Shown piece after piece: positions 23,747-35,223 of a stretch of 64,000 bases of DNA. Below the pieces are notes generated by a model. It was not told the origin of the DNA, ran no database searches, and saw only the letters and a program-made list of their open reading frames with translations. The translations under genes were made by a program, and so were the position numbers. Origin of the DNA: Malania oleifera (Eukaryota; Streptophyta; Magnoliopsida; Santalales; Ximeniaceae); NCBI RefSeq assembly GCF_029873635.1, contig NC_080423.1, positions 104,513,773-104,577,772 on the forward strand, read 5' to 3'. Each line of letters begins with the position of its first letter. The first letter of the stretch is position 1.

Positions 23747-24362
23747 CTATGCACCTAAACATCTTTTAATATTTTAATAATTAATTAAATTAGGAAATCT
23801 TCAGTTATTAATTTAAATTTTGACATTTAATAAAAACTATAATTTAGTTAAAAAAAAAATTTTATCAAAAATTAATATAACAGTCATACACTATAAATAT
23901 ACACTAATTATATTTAATTAAATTGGAAAATCTTCTATTATTTTTTTGAGTAGGAAATATTTAAATATTAATTGAAAATAATTAGTATTTAAATAATTTA
24001 ACATGTTCCAAACAGAACTTCTGCTTCTTCTGTTGCTGCTATCTCTAGTACTAGGCAAAGCATATATCAAATAATCCTCTAGAGTTATTTTTTATTTGGA
24101 GTCTCGTGTAATTGAGAAATTGTTCCTCTCCTACACCGTCTCTTTCTTGCTACCGTGAAACCATTCAAATTTAGTTAACTTTGAGGAGGGTAACTCATGA
24201 GGATGTACCTCTATTAATTTAGATTGTTAAAAGATTGGAATCATGACTGAAACTGAAAGATTGGGATAATTGCTGCTTCATGTCACTGTTTATTCTCTCT
24301 CTCCATGTCTCAACTAATATATTACTCATCAGTCACTACTATAATTCATTTTGTTCCTTGGG

Positions 24363-25067
24363 AGCAATCAGGTTGTGGGATGGCCGCTTATAGGATGAAT
24401 AGCTTAGCTAACCAGGCAAAAACTTTGACCTCTGAAGAAGATGAGACATGCGAGGCTTATAAATTGAAGGATACTTCAAAGAAAAAAGTGTACAATGCTA
24501 GCAATAAGAACAATACTGCTGCTATGGAAAAAGAACATCTTGCGGTTCTTAAGGTTAACATGGATGGATTGCCAATAGGTAGGAAAGTGGATCGAAATGC
24601 TCACGCTTGCTACGAGACTTTAGCGCAAGCACTGAAGGACATGTTTGTAAATCCAACCACGGGCATCACTTCCATTCGCGAGTGTATTCTTTATTTTCTA
24701 TACTTTTTATCAATAATGAGTAATTTACTTATTTTCTATCAATTCGATCTTAAAAGTTTTTATGTGCGACTATTGTTAAATCATTGTTGCACCTTAATCT
24801 AACGACTAGTTTTTAGAACCAACTGACTTAAGAGTGCATAAACATTTTGACCTCAAAGTCAAATTAGTAGGACTAGGGCAGTAATGAGTTGCATTGATAA
24901 TTCTGTTCTAGTTTTAAAATGTAATTATGATTGTGTAACTACGTTCGAGTGAAGAGAGTGAGCAAGCAAGAATGACCTCCAAGCTTTAAAATGGATCATC
25001 CGATTTTGTGCTCACTTATGAAGATAAGGAGGCGGACTAGATGCTCGTAGGAGATGTTCCTTGGGAG
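24363..25067 (+). pseudogene. Captured Aux/IAA gene fragment (IAA11/12/13-like)
   Basis: Aux/IAA proteins are nuclear repressors of auxin-response genes. They are degraded after TIR1/AFB binding to the domain II degron and pair with ARFs through the domain III/IV PB1 fold. Seen here: QVVGWPLI at 24369-24392 (degron core VVGWP; the usual second proline is leucine). After a small frameshift comes YRMNSLANQAK, then domain III with KVNMDGLPIGRKVD (about 24551-24592) and YETLAQALKDMF. A likely intron spans about 24684-24980. Next comes a domain IV piece, NGSSDFVLTYEDKEAD (about 24990-25037) and MLVGDVPWE (25041-25067), with stop codons at 24987 and 25038. Domain I and the last exon were not found. 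The HRMNSL-type linker and wording suit the IAA11/12/13 clade from memory. It lies inside the MULE, opposite in strand to the transposase, so capture is the simplest reading. Not functional as an Aux/IAA protein. Confidence 0.88.
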
Positions 25068-25134
25068 TATGCACCTTTCATTTCATTCTATATGATTATA
25101 CTGGCGCAATATATATATATATATATATATATAT

Positions 25135-25174
<40 letters not shown>

Positions 25175-26436
25175 TTATGTATATATATATACTTATGTAT
25201 ATATGTTTGTGTGAATGTGTCTTTGTGTATATATACGCACATATTTATGTATTATGTTTGTATATGCACTACTAAGCCCCAAATGGAATAATGTCAAATG
25301 ACAAGACTAGCCCTGTGGAAGACTAGCTAGTTTATTTCAAGCAACATTTTTAGGTGTAGGAGCAGTAGCCGCACTACTAGTAACCTAATATTAAACATTT
25401 TGGACCATGCTTTTAAAGCCTATTTCATTAAGTTCCTACGTACTCTGGGCAGTGCATATCAAATAGAACATCATAAGAAAAGACAATATTGTAGTTGAAA
25501 ATTGAGAGATGGGGTTAGCAAGTATCTGTTCATCCAGGCTTTGAACATTGAGTTGGATCAAATTATAGAGTTGTTTCTGCTTATCGAAGTCCTTTTTTTA
25601 CACTTGTTACGCACACTATTTCGTAGGATTAATTTGAAATAGATACGTGATCATAAATTTTTGTAATAATGTTTCATATAGGTATGCATGTTGCCTAAAA
25701 AAGATAGCCTTCTAGATTGAAATTTGACTTCGTTTTTTACATACATGATCATGAATTTTGAGTTTAGTTAAGGGGGCCCCCCAGGGGGGGGGGGGGGATA
25801 TAGGGTTCAAATTTTAGGAACAAAGTTCAGCCCTCTAATTATTGTCAACCTTCATGTACGCAGTTCCACTAACATGCTATGCTCATTTGGCAGTAATTTT
25901 CATTGACAATTCATGTAGTTTGATGTCATTTTCTTTTTTCTTTTGTGGTAAGTATGAAAACAGCAATTCCGACAGTCATTTGTTGCAAAATTTGGAAGAA
26001 GAGGAACAGAAGAATCTTCAATGAAAGTTACTCCATTGCCACGAAGGTGTGATAAATTTTTATCAAATTTGTACCTTTGGACTAAATCCAATTCTTTGTT
26101 GTCTTATTTGATTGGGAAGAGTTTTTCTACATATTCTATGATTTGGGAGGGTGATTAAGTTTATTTTTTCCCCTTTCTACTATATCTCTCTTTCATCCAG
26201 GAGGATTGAAGCTTCTTATTTGTCTCTTTTTAATAAATTTACCTTTTTCCTTCCAAAAAAAAAAACACATATAATTATAGCTCTATCTAGAACATTTTTC
26301 TTGGTCAGATTGGAAACCATATCTGTTTTGGTCATGGGGTGAAAACACTATTTTATAACACAACAATCGGCCAATCAAATTGAGAGAAATCGGCAAAGCA
26401 GGCAGCCTGGGCAAAACTAGCTAAAATTCAACAATC
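25068..26436. other. MULE interior, AT-rich, no gene recognised
   Basis: An (AT)n microsatellite occupies about 25106-25205. A palindromic GGGGGCCCCCC followed by a 14-base G run sits at 25772-25797. Some of this may be the intron that followed the captured Aux/IAA exon (the exon ends at a GTATGC-like donor near 25067), but I could not find the missing last exon. Confidence 0.5.
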
Positions 26437-26437
26437 C

Positions 26438-27003
26438 TGTTTGGAACATTCAGCACATCCATCCATGCACCTGTTCAAAGAAAACATTTATCATACATAA
26501 CATTTGACATACTAGTATGTTCACAACATTACATTCACTAGTTACATACACATCCAAGGTATCAAATTACTAGAAAAAAATTCGGCAAAGTCCCCTTTGG
26601 AACATTCAGCATATCCATCCATGCACATGTTCAAAGAAAACATTTATCTTACACAATCGGCAGACATACCAGTATGTTCACAACGTTACATCTACTAGTT
26701 ACATACACATCCAAGGTATCAAATTACTAGAAAAAAATTGGGCAGAGTCCCCTTTGGAACATTTAGCATATCCATTCATGCACCTGTTCAAAGAAAACAT
26801 TTATCCTACACAACATTTGACATATCAGTATGTTCACAACGTTACATCAACTAGTTACATACATATCCAAGCTATCAAATTACTAGAAAAAAAATTCGGC
26901 AGAGTTCCCTTCGGAACATTCAGTATATCCATCCATGCACTTGTACAAAAGAAAACATTTATCCTACATACCATTTGGCATACTAGTATGTTCACAACAT
27001 TTA
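26438..27003. repeat. Minisatellite, period about 157 bp, 3.6 copies
   Basis: Units start at 26441, 26597, 26754 and 26911 (shared TTGGAACATTCAGCA-like start, then CATCCATGCA, GTTCAAAGAAAACATTTAT, AGTATGTTCACAAC and CAAATTACTAGAAAAAAA). The spacing is 156, 157 and 157 bases. The array abuts the truncated end of the MULE transposase. Confidence 0.92.
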
Positions 27004-28700
27004 TCCATCCTTGGATGCCGATCTGATATAAGGCAAATGTCGTCCCTGTCGGTAATGGAACGAAGACAACACAGAAACCAACTCCACTTGTCAAAGCTTT
27101 CCTCTTGCACAATAGCGAATGCAAGGGAAAATATTTGCCTATTTGTATCCGGGCACGTCGCAATAAGGAGTTTGCATTTGTACTTACCGTACAAGTGTGT
27201 CCCGTCCACACATATAACGGGAGGGTAGTGACGAAAACCTTGAATAGATGCTGCGAACGACCAAAATACGGATGCGAATGTTGCGGTGTTTTCGCTACCT
27301 GGAACAGGAGTCCACCTCCACCGTACTATAGTCTTAGGATTGTACGCGCACATCGCTTCCATCCATTTCGGCAACGTGACATAGGATTTCTCCCAATCAC
27401 CGAATACTTAGGCAATTGCCTTCTATTTGCCCAACCAAATCTTCTTATAAGAGATTGTATAGCCGAAACGACGATCTATTAACTCCTTCAATGTGGTGAT
27501 CGACGACGACGCATCTCCCCTTATCATATTCACTATCTCTCTAGCAATGAGGGACGATATGATTTGATTATGATCCTGCAAGAGAAGTTCGTTCAGACAC
27601 GTGTGCGAACCACCATATTGGGTGATTTCGAATAAACGGTATTTCATCTGATACATGGCATGCAATCTCCATTCACAGTCGTGGTCCTTACACCTAACAA
27701 CTCATAAATCTGGGGTAGATCGTACGACGTGGAAGTCATGGTGGGTGCGAGCATGATACATTCGCATTGCGGCGATCAACTGATCCTTCGATCCGAAGAG
27801 CATCCCCCTACTCAACTCAGAGGATTCATCCCAACGAGTCACGCGTATAAGAAGCTCATCCACCGCAGTTAAATCTGCCGCATCTAGGTCAATATGACCG
27901 TACATCGGAGGCTCGTTCATGAATTGGGCATCGAATGTTGCATCATCCGTGTCACGGGGGGGTGGGTTCACATCATCGGGGGCCTTATTTAACCTTTACC
28001 CCATTTCCTGCTCGTGCGTGTCTACATCTTCAAGATGAACATCGTTTATAATGTTCATGCCCTCGTCCAATGCGTCGTTCGCAATGGTGAACAACGATGT
28101 TGGTCCCTCTATCGGAACGTCTTCGCAACCTCCCTGCGGATACGTGTCAGGAACAAGTGCTTCATACGCCGACGACTCGAATGACGATCCCGAATATTCG
28201 ATAAAATCGGCCGTAGGCATACCACCAACCTCCGGACTCACATCAAGATGATGTGTTTGATGGGTGTCTTCCTCGACTTCATCCAAATGCTCGGCAGGCG
28301 CGTCTGGCTGCTTAGCCGCGATTATACCCATTTGAGGAATTGTTTCGACATATAATTGCAACGTTAAATATGTCTCACCTACGCAGTGTGCGTTCAACAC
28401 AATGCGCAAACCATAATCATCAGATATGGGAACAGTTCGTAGAGGACTATGTTATTGTACCCTCGCAAAGGATATCTTGCGTTCACCCGCAATGCATATT
28501 GATCTGGATCAATATGCAAATATTTATATATTTTCGTATATAATTTATTTAATTTACACCTATGGCCAATTCGAATTGGTCGAACTGACGGACTACTATA
28601 ACTAACACCATCTGCTCCGGTTATGATGTCCCCCCTATGTACAATAATACCGTCACTAAAGCACTGCTTGAGCTTCCTGCCATTTAGATCGGCGCTCAGG
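27003..28700 (-). pseudogene. MuDR-type (MULE) transposase, C-terminally truncated and decayed
   Basis: This is a DDE transposase of the Mutator superfamily, read on the minus strand. The N-terminal region, with IIVHRGDIITGADGVSYSS and KIYKYLHIDPDQYALRVNAR, is at about 28450-28650. An acidic linker covers about 28000-28400. The MuDR DNA-binding domain includes GMLFGSKDQLIAAMRMYHAR (about 27755-27814), followed by CKDHDCEWRLHAM. The MULE catalytic domain has VICVDGTHLYGKYKCKLLIA (first catalytic Asp, about 27200) and LISDRHP (second Asp, about 27010). A frameshift lies near 28420, and in-frame stops lie at about 27985, 27699 and 27422 with another about 15 bases further on. The third acidic residue and the SWIM zinc finger are absent; the 157-bp minisatellite begins where they should follow. 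The family is clear; the gene is dead. Confidence 0.9.
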
Positions 28701-28726
28701 AAACAAAAAATACTTGCGCAAAACAA

Positions 28727-31023
28727 AATTGTATGTATAAGTGCTACGTCTTACTAATAGTAATCAATAATTAATTTCACTAAGTTTAGTCATCCTATAA
28801 CTCTATTATGATCATTAAACTCTCTTATAGCTTTTAAACCTTCAAATATATAGATTTTGGAGTGTCTTTATTTCGTTGAAAAATTTTAAGACCTTAGATT
28901 TGGATTTCAATGTATTTGAGTAAATTTTAATATATACATTACATTTTATTTAAATTCAATGCAAATTCAAATTCAATTCTGAGGTCTCTCCAAAGATAAG
29001 GTAATAAAATTTTTTATCATAAAAATATTTAATTTATATATACATGTCAGAATGTTATTTAATTAAGTACAAATCACTTCATAAGTTAGGAAAATTCTTG
29101 AACTTCTAAAATATAGCTGAGATCTTTTTTTTACTTCATAAGTTGTGGTGATTTCTTAGGTTAACAATCTGAATACTCAACATTTAAATAAGGAATATAG
29201 ATAGTGTGTTAATTAATTATATTTTATTAATAATTAATACCTTAATAAATAAAATCAGTTTATAATATTTAATTAACAATAATCTTGTTATTAATGTATA
29301 TTTACAACATATTACTATGATATAAATGAATTTTACAATGAATATTACTAATTTAATTCAACATATTAATTTATTTAATGTTAATTTAAATTAATAAAGT
29401 TATGGTTACATGTAGCAACTTGGAAAGTAAACAAAAAAAAAAAAAAAGAACACAACAATTAAAACTTAAAACTTCCTAATTGTAACACTTATAATGGGTT
29501 TCAAGTGGACAAACTTTTCTAAGTATAAGGGGCAACTCAATATAGACTAAGTAAATAATATTAACACCATGATTTATGTGAATTAACCTTTGAAGACTAC
29601 TACATTTGAGGAAGGAGAAAATATTCTTATTCATTATGAATTAAATAGTGATACAACAAAAATAGCACTCAATGCTTGAACCTTAACTCCAACACACCTA
29701 GCCTCAAGGAGAATGAAAATGTCAAAACTTATAAACATAAGAAATAGATTGTCAAATCAGGTTTAGGCTAAAACCTATAAACATAATAATTAGATTGTTA
29801 AAACAGATTTTAGACTAAAACACAAACATTCAAGAGGTACGTTTAATGACATATTCAAAATGTGAGATAGGTATAAAAATTACTTGTTAAATTTAGGATT
29901 ATTCTTACATGACATTGTATTTTCGTTCTAAACACTTTTAAAAAAAATTCCTAGGTAGCCAAACCCCCCATTTCTTTAAAAAAAAATTCTTAAGTAGCTA
30001 GGCCCGAGGAAAATCACAAGTTAATGACATGTTGAACTTGTAAGTGTAGTTAGGATTTAAGCCAATCTATGATTATCTTTTTATTTTTTTCTATTTTTAC
30101 CCAACCTACAAGAGTATAATTTTCAAAAAAAAAGGTTGCAATTTCAACAACAATAATTAAAATTCATAACTATTCCCTGAAAATTAATGAAAAAGATTGC
30201 TCACAATCATAACAATTAATGAAATTTTAAACAATTTCAAAATATGCAAAAATATACAGAAGTTCATGGCAGGAAAGGGTTCATACTTAATAATAATAAG
30301 TATTAATATTAAATTCATAACAGCAGGAAAGGGTTCATGGCAGGAACAGGTTCATAAACAGAAATTAATGTTATAATTTCATAACATTACAAACATAATT
30401 ATAAATAAAAATTTTCATACTTAATAATAATAACTGAAATGTATTTTGAATCTGTTATTTTGAATAATCCTCACCTCCATTCAAATTGTTATAATTTCAT
30501 AACATTATAAACATAATTATAAATAAAAATTTTCATACTTAATAATAATAGCTGAAATACATAACTGAAATGAAAAACACATGAAATACATGGCAGTAAA
30601 ATCAATATAAAATTCAAGGAAATAAAAAAGAAAATCAAAATAATCCTAACCTCAGTGTTGGGAGTTTTCGACATACGCTTCCAATCAACAACAAAATAAT
30701 TAAAACTTCATTCAAAATAGCAGATTCAGCGAAAATAAAAAATATGAGTAACAAAGGGTTATGTAGGAATCACATACCTCATCTCCCCCTTTTATACCTT
30801 CTCCCCAACGTTCGACGAGCAACAGGCAATCTCCAACAGTCACCTGCTCTGTTCTCCTGCAATATTGTCCGACAGCTCTGTAAAGTGAACTCTCCTCTAC
30901 GCAAAGTGCTGCTCCTCTCTTCCTGGTTCGTCCGCGAGCACAGACAAGGAAGAAGTTCAATTTCAAAGCAAATCTTTGCCACGCATCCAACGCCGGGTGG
31001 TTAAATATTTAATGTTCCTGATT
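28727..31023. other. MULE interior between transposase and right terminus
   Basis: This is 2.3 kb of mostly AT-rich DNA. A direct duplication of about 70 bp lies at 30371-30441 and 30489-30558 (TTATAATTTCATAACATTA and following). A GC-richer block at 30780-31000 reads as a possible minus-strand 5' exon with a splice-donor-like GAGGTATGTG near 30777. That would suit an untranslated leader for the transposase, but no protein domain is visible. Confidence 0.5.
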
Positions 31024-31087
31024 AAATCTCGCTACAGGAAGTAACGAGATTTGTCACGGGTCCGCTGCACATTCCTTCGTCCAAAGT

Positions 31088-31213
31088 AAATCTCGCTACT
31101 TGGAGTAGCGAAATTACGTTAAGGTCATTCTGAAAAATAATTCCCAGAAAGGGGTATTATTTAATATATTTTTTTAAAAAAAAGTTAAAACGAGAAAAAA
31201 CTCCTCGCAATGC
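31088..31213. repeat. Right terminal inverted repeat of the MULE
   Basis: This is the partner of 23417-23540. Its inner edge is the hairpin motif AAATCTCGCTACTTGGAGTAG and its outer edge is CTCGCAATGC at 31204-31213. Confidence 0.85.
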
Positions 31214-31444
31214 CCTAAGGACATTAAAATAGTTAAAAAGTTTTAAATTTTTATGTTGACACTTCGAATAGAACGAGCTAGCTGAATTTTATAGGATAGA
31301 AAATGAACGGTAGCTTGGATGACCAGATCCACACAAGACCTCTAATAAATCCAAAATGTGTACAAAAAAAAAAAACCCAAAACAAAACAAAACAAGGCAA
31401 AAAAACAGAAAAACCTACTGTAGACACCCTATTTTTGCCCAAGG

Positions 31445-31812
31445 CCCAATATATTATTTTTATTTTTTTTATTTTTTATTTTTTTACTATTACTATCGTA
31501 TATATTATTAGTGTTAATACTTTATTATTATTACTATTACGATTTTTATTGTTGTTATTATCTATTATCACTACTATTATTTTCACTATTATTATTATTA
31601 TTATTTTCATATATTATTGTAATTACTTTATTATTATTTTTATTAATTTTCTATTATTACAATTATTATTATTATTATTTTCATATATTTTTATTATTAC
31701 TTTGTTATTATTATTATTACTATTATTTTATTATTATTATTATTTATTTTCCTATATTGATATAAGTAATTTGTTATTATTACTATTATTTTATTATTTA
31801 TTTTCCTATCAC

Positions 31813-31851
<39 letters not shown>

Positions 31852-31860
31852 GCTCATATA
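31445..31860. repeat. (TTA)n/(ATT)n-rich low-complexity tract
   Basis: About 400 bases of interrupted TTA/TTATTT repeats, ending in an almost pure (TTA)n run (about 31815-31851), lie in the U3 part of the solo LTR. Long apparent reading frames here are artefacts of composition. Confidence 0.9.
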
Positions 31861-31954
31861 TATTATTTCCATAAAGGTATAAAAGAAGAAATATAATAAA
31901 AAATAAAAAAACCAAAAAAGGAAAATGAGAGGAGCTAGGGTTTGTTAAAATTTT

Positions 31955-32590
31955 TATAAAAAGAGTGGGTCTTCTTCTTCTTCCTTAGGGGGGGCGCTGC
32001 ACACACAGCCGGGGGCACACGCAGCGCACAGCGGCTGCTTCTTCTTCTTCGTCTTCTTCTTCTTCCCTCCTCCACAGCCTCCACCCCTGGAACTCCCTCA
32101 TCCTTTTGCTCCCTTCCACCATAGACAGCCAGGAAGCCTGCAACCTGAGCACGCCATATCCGAGCTTCTGCATCTCCGTCTCCGGCAACCACCCCGAGCC
32201 CAACTTCATCAGCCCCACGGTCGGCGACATCGCACGGGGCCATCACCGCCCTCTGCCAACAATCACCATCTCACCGCAGCAGCTCCACGTTAGACCTCCA
32301 TCTTCTCCGACTGCCTTGCTGCATGGCTATAGCTACCCGAGAACACCACCCAAGCACACAGCCTCCCTTGGACTCCCCTCTGCAACGCTCGCTGCCAACC
32401 TCCAGCTGCCAACCTGCTTCCATCCAAAAAGAACAGCCGAGAAGACCAGTCCTGCTGAACTCTCTGCTCCGGTCGGCTGTGCTCGCTGCCGCTGCAACAC
32501 CCGCCAGCCACTCCACGCTCCCGTCAAGCTCACCCAGCAACACCAGCGACCCCAATCTCCCAGCCATCATCATCGTCGTCTTCAGTAAGC
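31955..32590 (+). other. GC-rich transcribed-leader segment of the solo LTR
   Basis: This segment is strongly C-rich on the plus strand, with CTTCTTCTTC runs, and starts about 80 bases after the TATA-like box. Several overlapping frames are open on both strands (for example 32106-32588 plus), as expected from stop-poor GC-rich DNA. None shows a domain. It ends near a splice-donor-like CAGTAAGCC at 32584. I regard it as the R/U5 leader and not a gene. Confidence 0.6.
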
Positions 32591-34452
32591 CTCCCTGCTC
32601 CCATACACACGCACACACATTCACGTGCCATTTTTTATTTTTTGTTTCTTTTCTTTTTCTGTTTCTTTGCTGGTTTTTATTCTTTTTAATATCTATATTT
32701 TTTTCCTTGAATATGCAGGTATGTACGTTTTTTATGATTTTTATAGTTAGTTTAATATTTAGTATTTTTGGTAAGTTTCGGTTGCATTATTTAGATAAGT
32801 TAATTGTCTTTATTGTGGAATTTTTATAGTTGGAGTTTATTTAGATATTTAAAGTTTAATTTCGTTTTATTCGTTGAATTGTTAATATTATTATTGCATG
32901 TTTAATACGTGGTTGGAATAGTTGTTGTAATTATTTAATTAAGAGAGTCCTTGTTTGACATCCATACTGTTTAGAGCTATTTAGGGTTTTTGCTGTAATT
33001 AATATTCACATGTAGGGTTATCATCATTCACATTTAGTATTTATTTCATGTGTAGCATATTAATTTTTAGGGTTCTATACCAATTTTCGATTTGATAATT
33101 TTCCATGAGTATATCGAATATTCATATTAACTTTATATTATTTCCATAATCTGACTGTTTGCTTACCTTTGTACAATAATTCACTGATTTTAGGGATATT
33201 TGGTTTCCATAATCTAATTATAAGTTTGTTTCCTTAGTTTCAACAATTTTTGTTTCTATATATACAATGTATATCTTTGATTGTGTGTTCATATTTACCA
33301 CGGTTAGTGTTACTATAAAAAAAAGGGGCGCTACTAGTAATATAACCATTAGTGTATACATGTATATATATATTTATTTATTTATTATGGTTTATTATTT
33401 TATATTGTTATTGCGTACATATGTATGTTCATTATTATTTATTATTTGTTTATTTCTTATATACGATTGAAATTTTATTTTATTTTATTTTATTTTTTTA
33501 TTTTTTATTTTTTATTTTTTTTTTCTTTCATATTTATAATATTGTTGTGGAATTTTAATGCTATAATAGTTATTTTAATAAATAATATCTACATATAGTA
33601 ACTTAGGGTTTTTACATATTTAAAAAGTAATACTTTGAGTCATGATACATATTTAGTAAAGTAGGGTTTTAGGCAATTACATATTTAGTAATAATGTAAT
33701 ATATTTAGTAACTTAGGACTCTAGGTAATTATATTTAGTAATTTGAGTATTTTTGGGTAATAATTCAGTAATATGATATCTTAAGTAATAATATGTATTT
33801 ATGATCTTAATGCACATGGTATGTGGGATTATATTACTTATTTTAGTACTCGTAATATTTTAGTAGATAGGTGTTATTATTAATATTATTAGGAATAGTG
33901 TAATATCTTCACTTATTATCTTATTAATATATGTTAAAACCTCCCATATTAGTACTTTCCTACTAAAAATTCTATACGATTTTCAAAATCAAGGAGTGTA
34001 TTTTTGTAAATTATTTTCGATTTTTATCCCTATGATTTTATTGCAGATGTATGAGCTTTCGGACATCACGTACCTTAAGCTCTAAGGGAATATATATGTA
34101 TATATTATATTTATTTAGTTATATATTTTTCATGTGTGTTTATAAATTCATAAAATGAGTAGTTTAAAGACTTTTTAAATTAACTTAGGGATAATTCTAA
34201 ATTAATTAGGCACCGTTCGTAAGAACGGGCGCGTATGGGGTGCTCGTACCTTCCCCTCGCGTAACCAAACTCCCGACTCCAGCTCTGGTAATGTAGACCC
34301 ATTCTACCCCTAACGGGGTAATAATCATATGTTCTAACCACACTAAAAATTAGTGGCGACTCCGATATTCCCATTTTTCCTGAAAAAATATTAATTGATT
34401 TTTTATTTCACCGCCCGGGGCACACGCGCTCCCGGGAGGTCGTGACACCTAC

Positions 34453-34590
34453 AGCGCATAGCTATATTTAATTTTCAAAATCTTAAAATCTCATTTGGAA
34501 TTCAGAAAATATTTTTAAAAAGAAAATAAAAATACTAAAAAATTCATATTTTTGTATTTGATTATCAAAGAAAGTGAAAAGGAAAATTAA

Positions 34591-34625
<35 letters not shown>

Positions 34626-35223
34626 AATTCATAAACAAAATTTTAATTTTACAAATCATTAATATTTAATTTTTCCTATTTTTTTTATCCTATTAAAGCA
34701 AGCTTTCATTTTTAATAGTATTTCATATAAAAACGGAATATAAAAGGAAATAAATTTCCTATTTATTTTTCTTTCTTTTCTTTTTCCTAAACAAAATCCT
34801 TGGTCAAAGAGATCCTCTAAAAAAAAAGGAAAAAAAATTCCCATAAAGTAATGGCTATAAATCCATCTACAAAAGCTCATGTGGCACTCTATATATGCTG
34901 TTTTCTCTGTTTAAATATTGTTTATTATTATTACAATATTTATTATATTTGTAAAATTTTTAATACCGTACAGAAAGATGTGTTTGCCATGATCCTTTCT
35001 TTTCTTTTATTCCTTTTCCTTCACAATTCTTAAATCCAAACAGTGATGCCAACTTGACAACTTCATTGTTTAAAGAAACAAGGAGCATAAAACTGTATTG
35101 ACTAACCTTTTGGCTCTGTTTGCTTGAACAGAAAATATTTTTAAAGGAAAATATTAAAACTACTTGAGTATTTGAAACTGATGGTGATAAGAGTACCAAA
35201 AACCCTTTTCCATGATGGGGACT
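34453..35223. other. AT-rich intergenic DNA
   Basis: Includes an (AT)n run at about 34592-34623 and short A/T-rich repeats similar to those near 20290 and 22380. No gene, RNA or element boundary was recognised. Confidence 0.6.

Larger units (their letters stand above)
23417..31213 (-). mobile_element. Mutator-like element (MULE) carrying a host gene fragment
   Basis: Long inverted termini (23417-23540 and 31088-31213) bracket 7.8 kb that contains a decayed MuDR-type transposase (minus strand) and a captured Aux/IAA fragment (plus strand). The right end in reverse complement begins GCATTGCGAGGAGTTTTTTC. The left begins GCAATGCGAGTTTTTTCCC. They stay alignable, with small gaps, for about 125 bases. 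I found no convincing 9-bp TSD (left flank AAGTGACTC, right flank CTAAGGACA), so the insertion is old or rearranged. Transposase plus captured host exons in one TIR pair is less usual than the non-autonomous Pack-MULE state. Confidence 0.85.
31419..34447 (+). mobile_element. Solo LTR, 3.0 kb, Tat/Ogre-like Ty3/gypsy
   Basis: The sequence begins TGTAGACACCCT and ends GGTCGTGACA. It is flanked by the 5-bp duplication CCTAC (31414-31418 and 34448-34452), with no internal coding domains. A TATA-like GGTATAAAAGAAG is at about 31877. Near the 3' end come CACCGTTCGTAAGAACGGGC (about 34212-34231), CCTTCCCCTCGCGTAACC (about 34249-34266) and TGGCGACTCC (about 34353). From memory these are typical of Tat-lineage (Ogre/Retand) LTR ends. 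Such long LTRs are usual for that lineage. Recombination between two LTRs would have removed the internal part. Confidence 0.82.

Noticed and set aside
25842-26024. A 60-codon frame as the missing last Aux/IAA exon
   Set aside because: It lacks the KRLRIM-like wording expected for the last exon. No support beyond position.
26438-27003. Possible CRISPR-like array
   Set aside because: Units are about 157 bp, contiguous and without spacers, in a plant nuclear context. It is a minisatellite.
23408-31222. A 9-bp TSD for the MULE
   Set aside because: The flanking nine bases (AAGTGACTC and CTAAGGACA) do not match, and shifting the ends by a few bases did not help. Left unclaimed.
31303-31915. Reading frames rich in L, I, Y or N
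   Set aside because: Translation of a TTA/ATT microsatellite. Low complexity, not a protein gene.
32106-32829. Long overlapping frames on both strands in GC-rich DNA, looking like a proline- and serine-rich protein
   Set aside because: They lie inside the solo LTR leader, have no domain and overlap on both strands. GC-rich composition explains the absence of stops.
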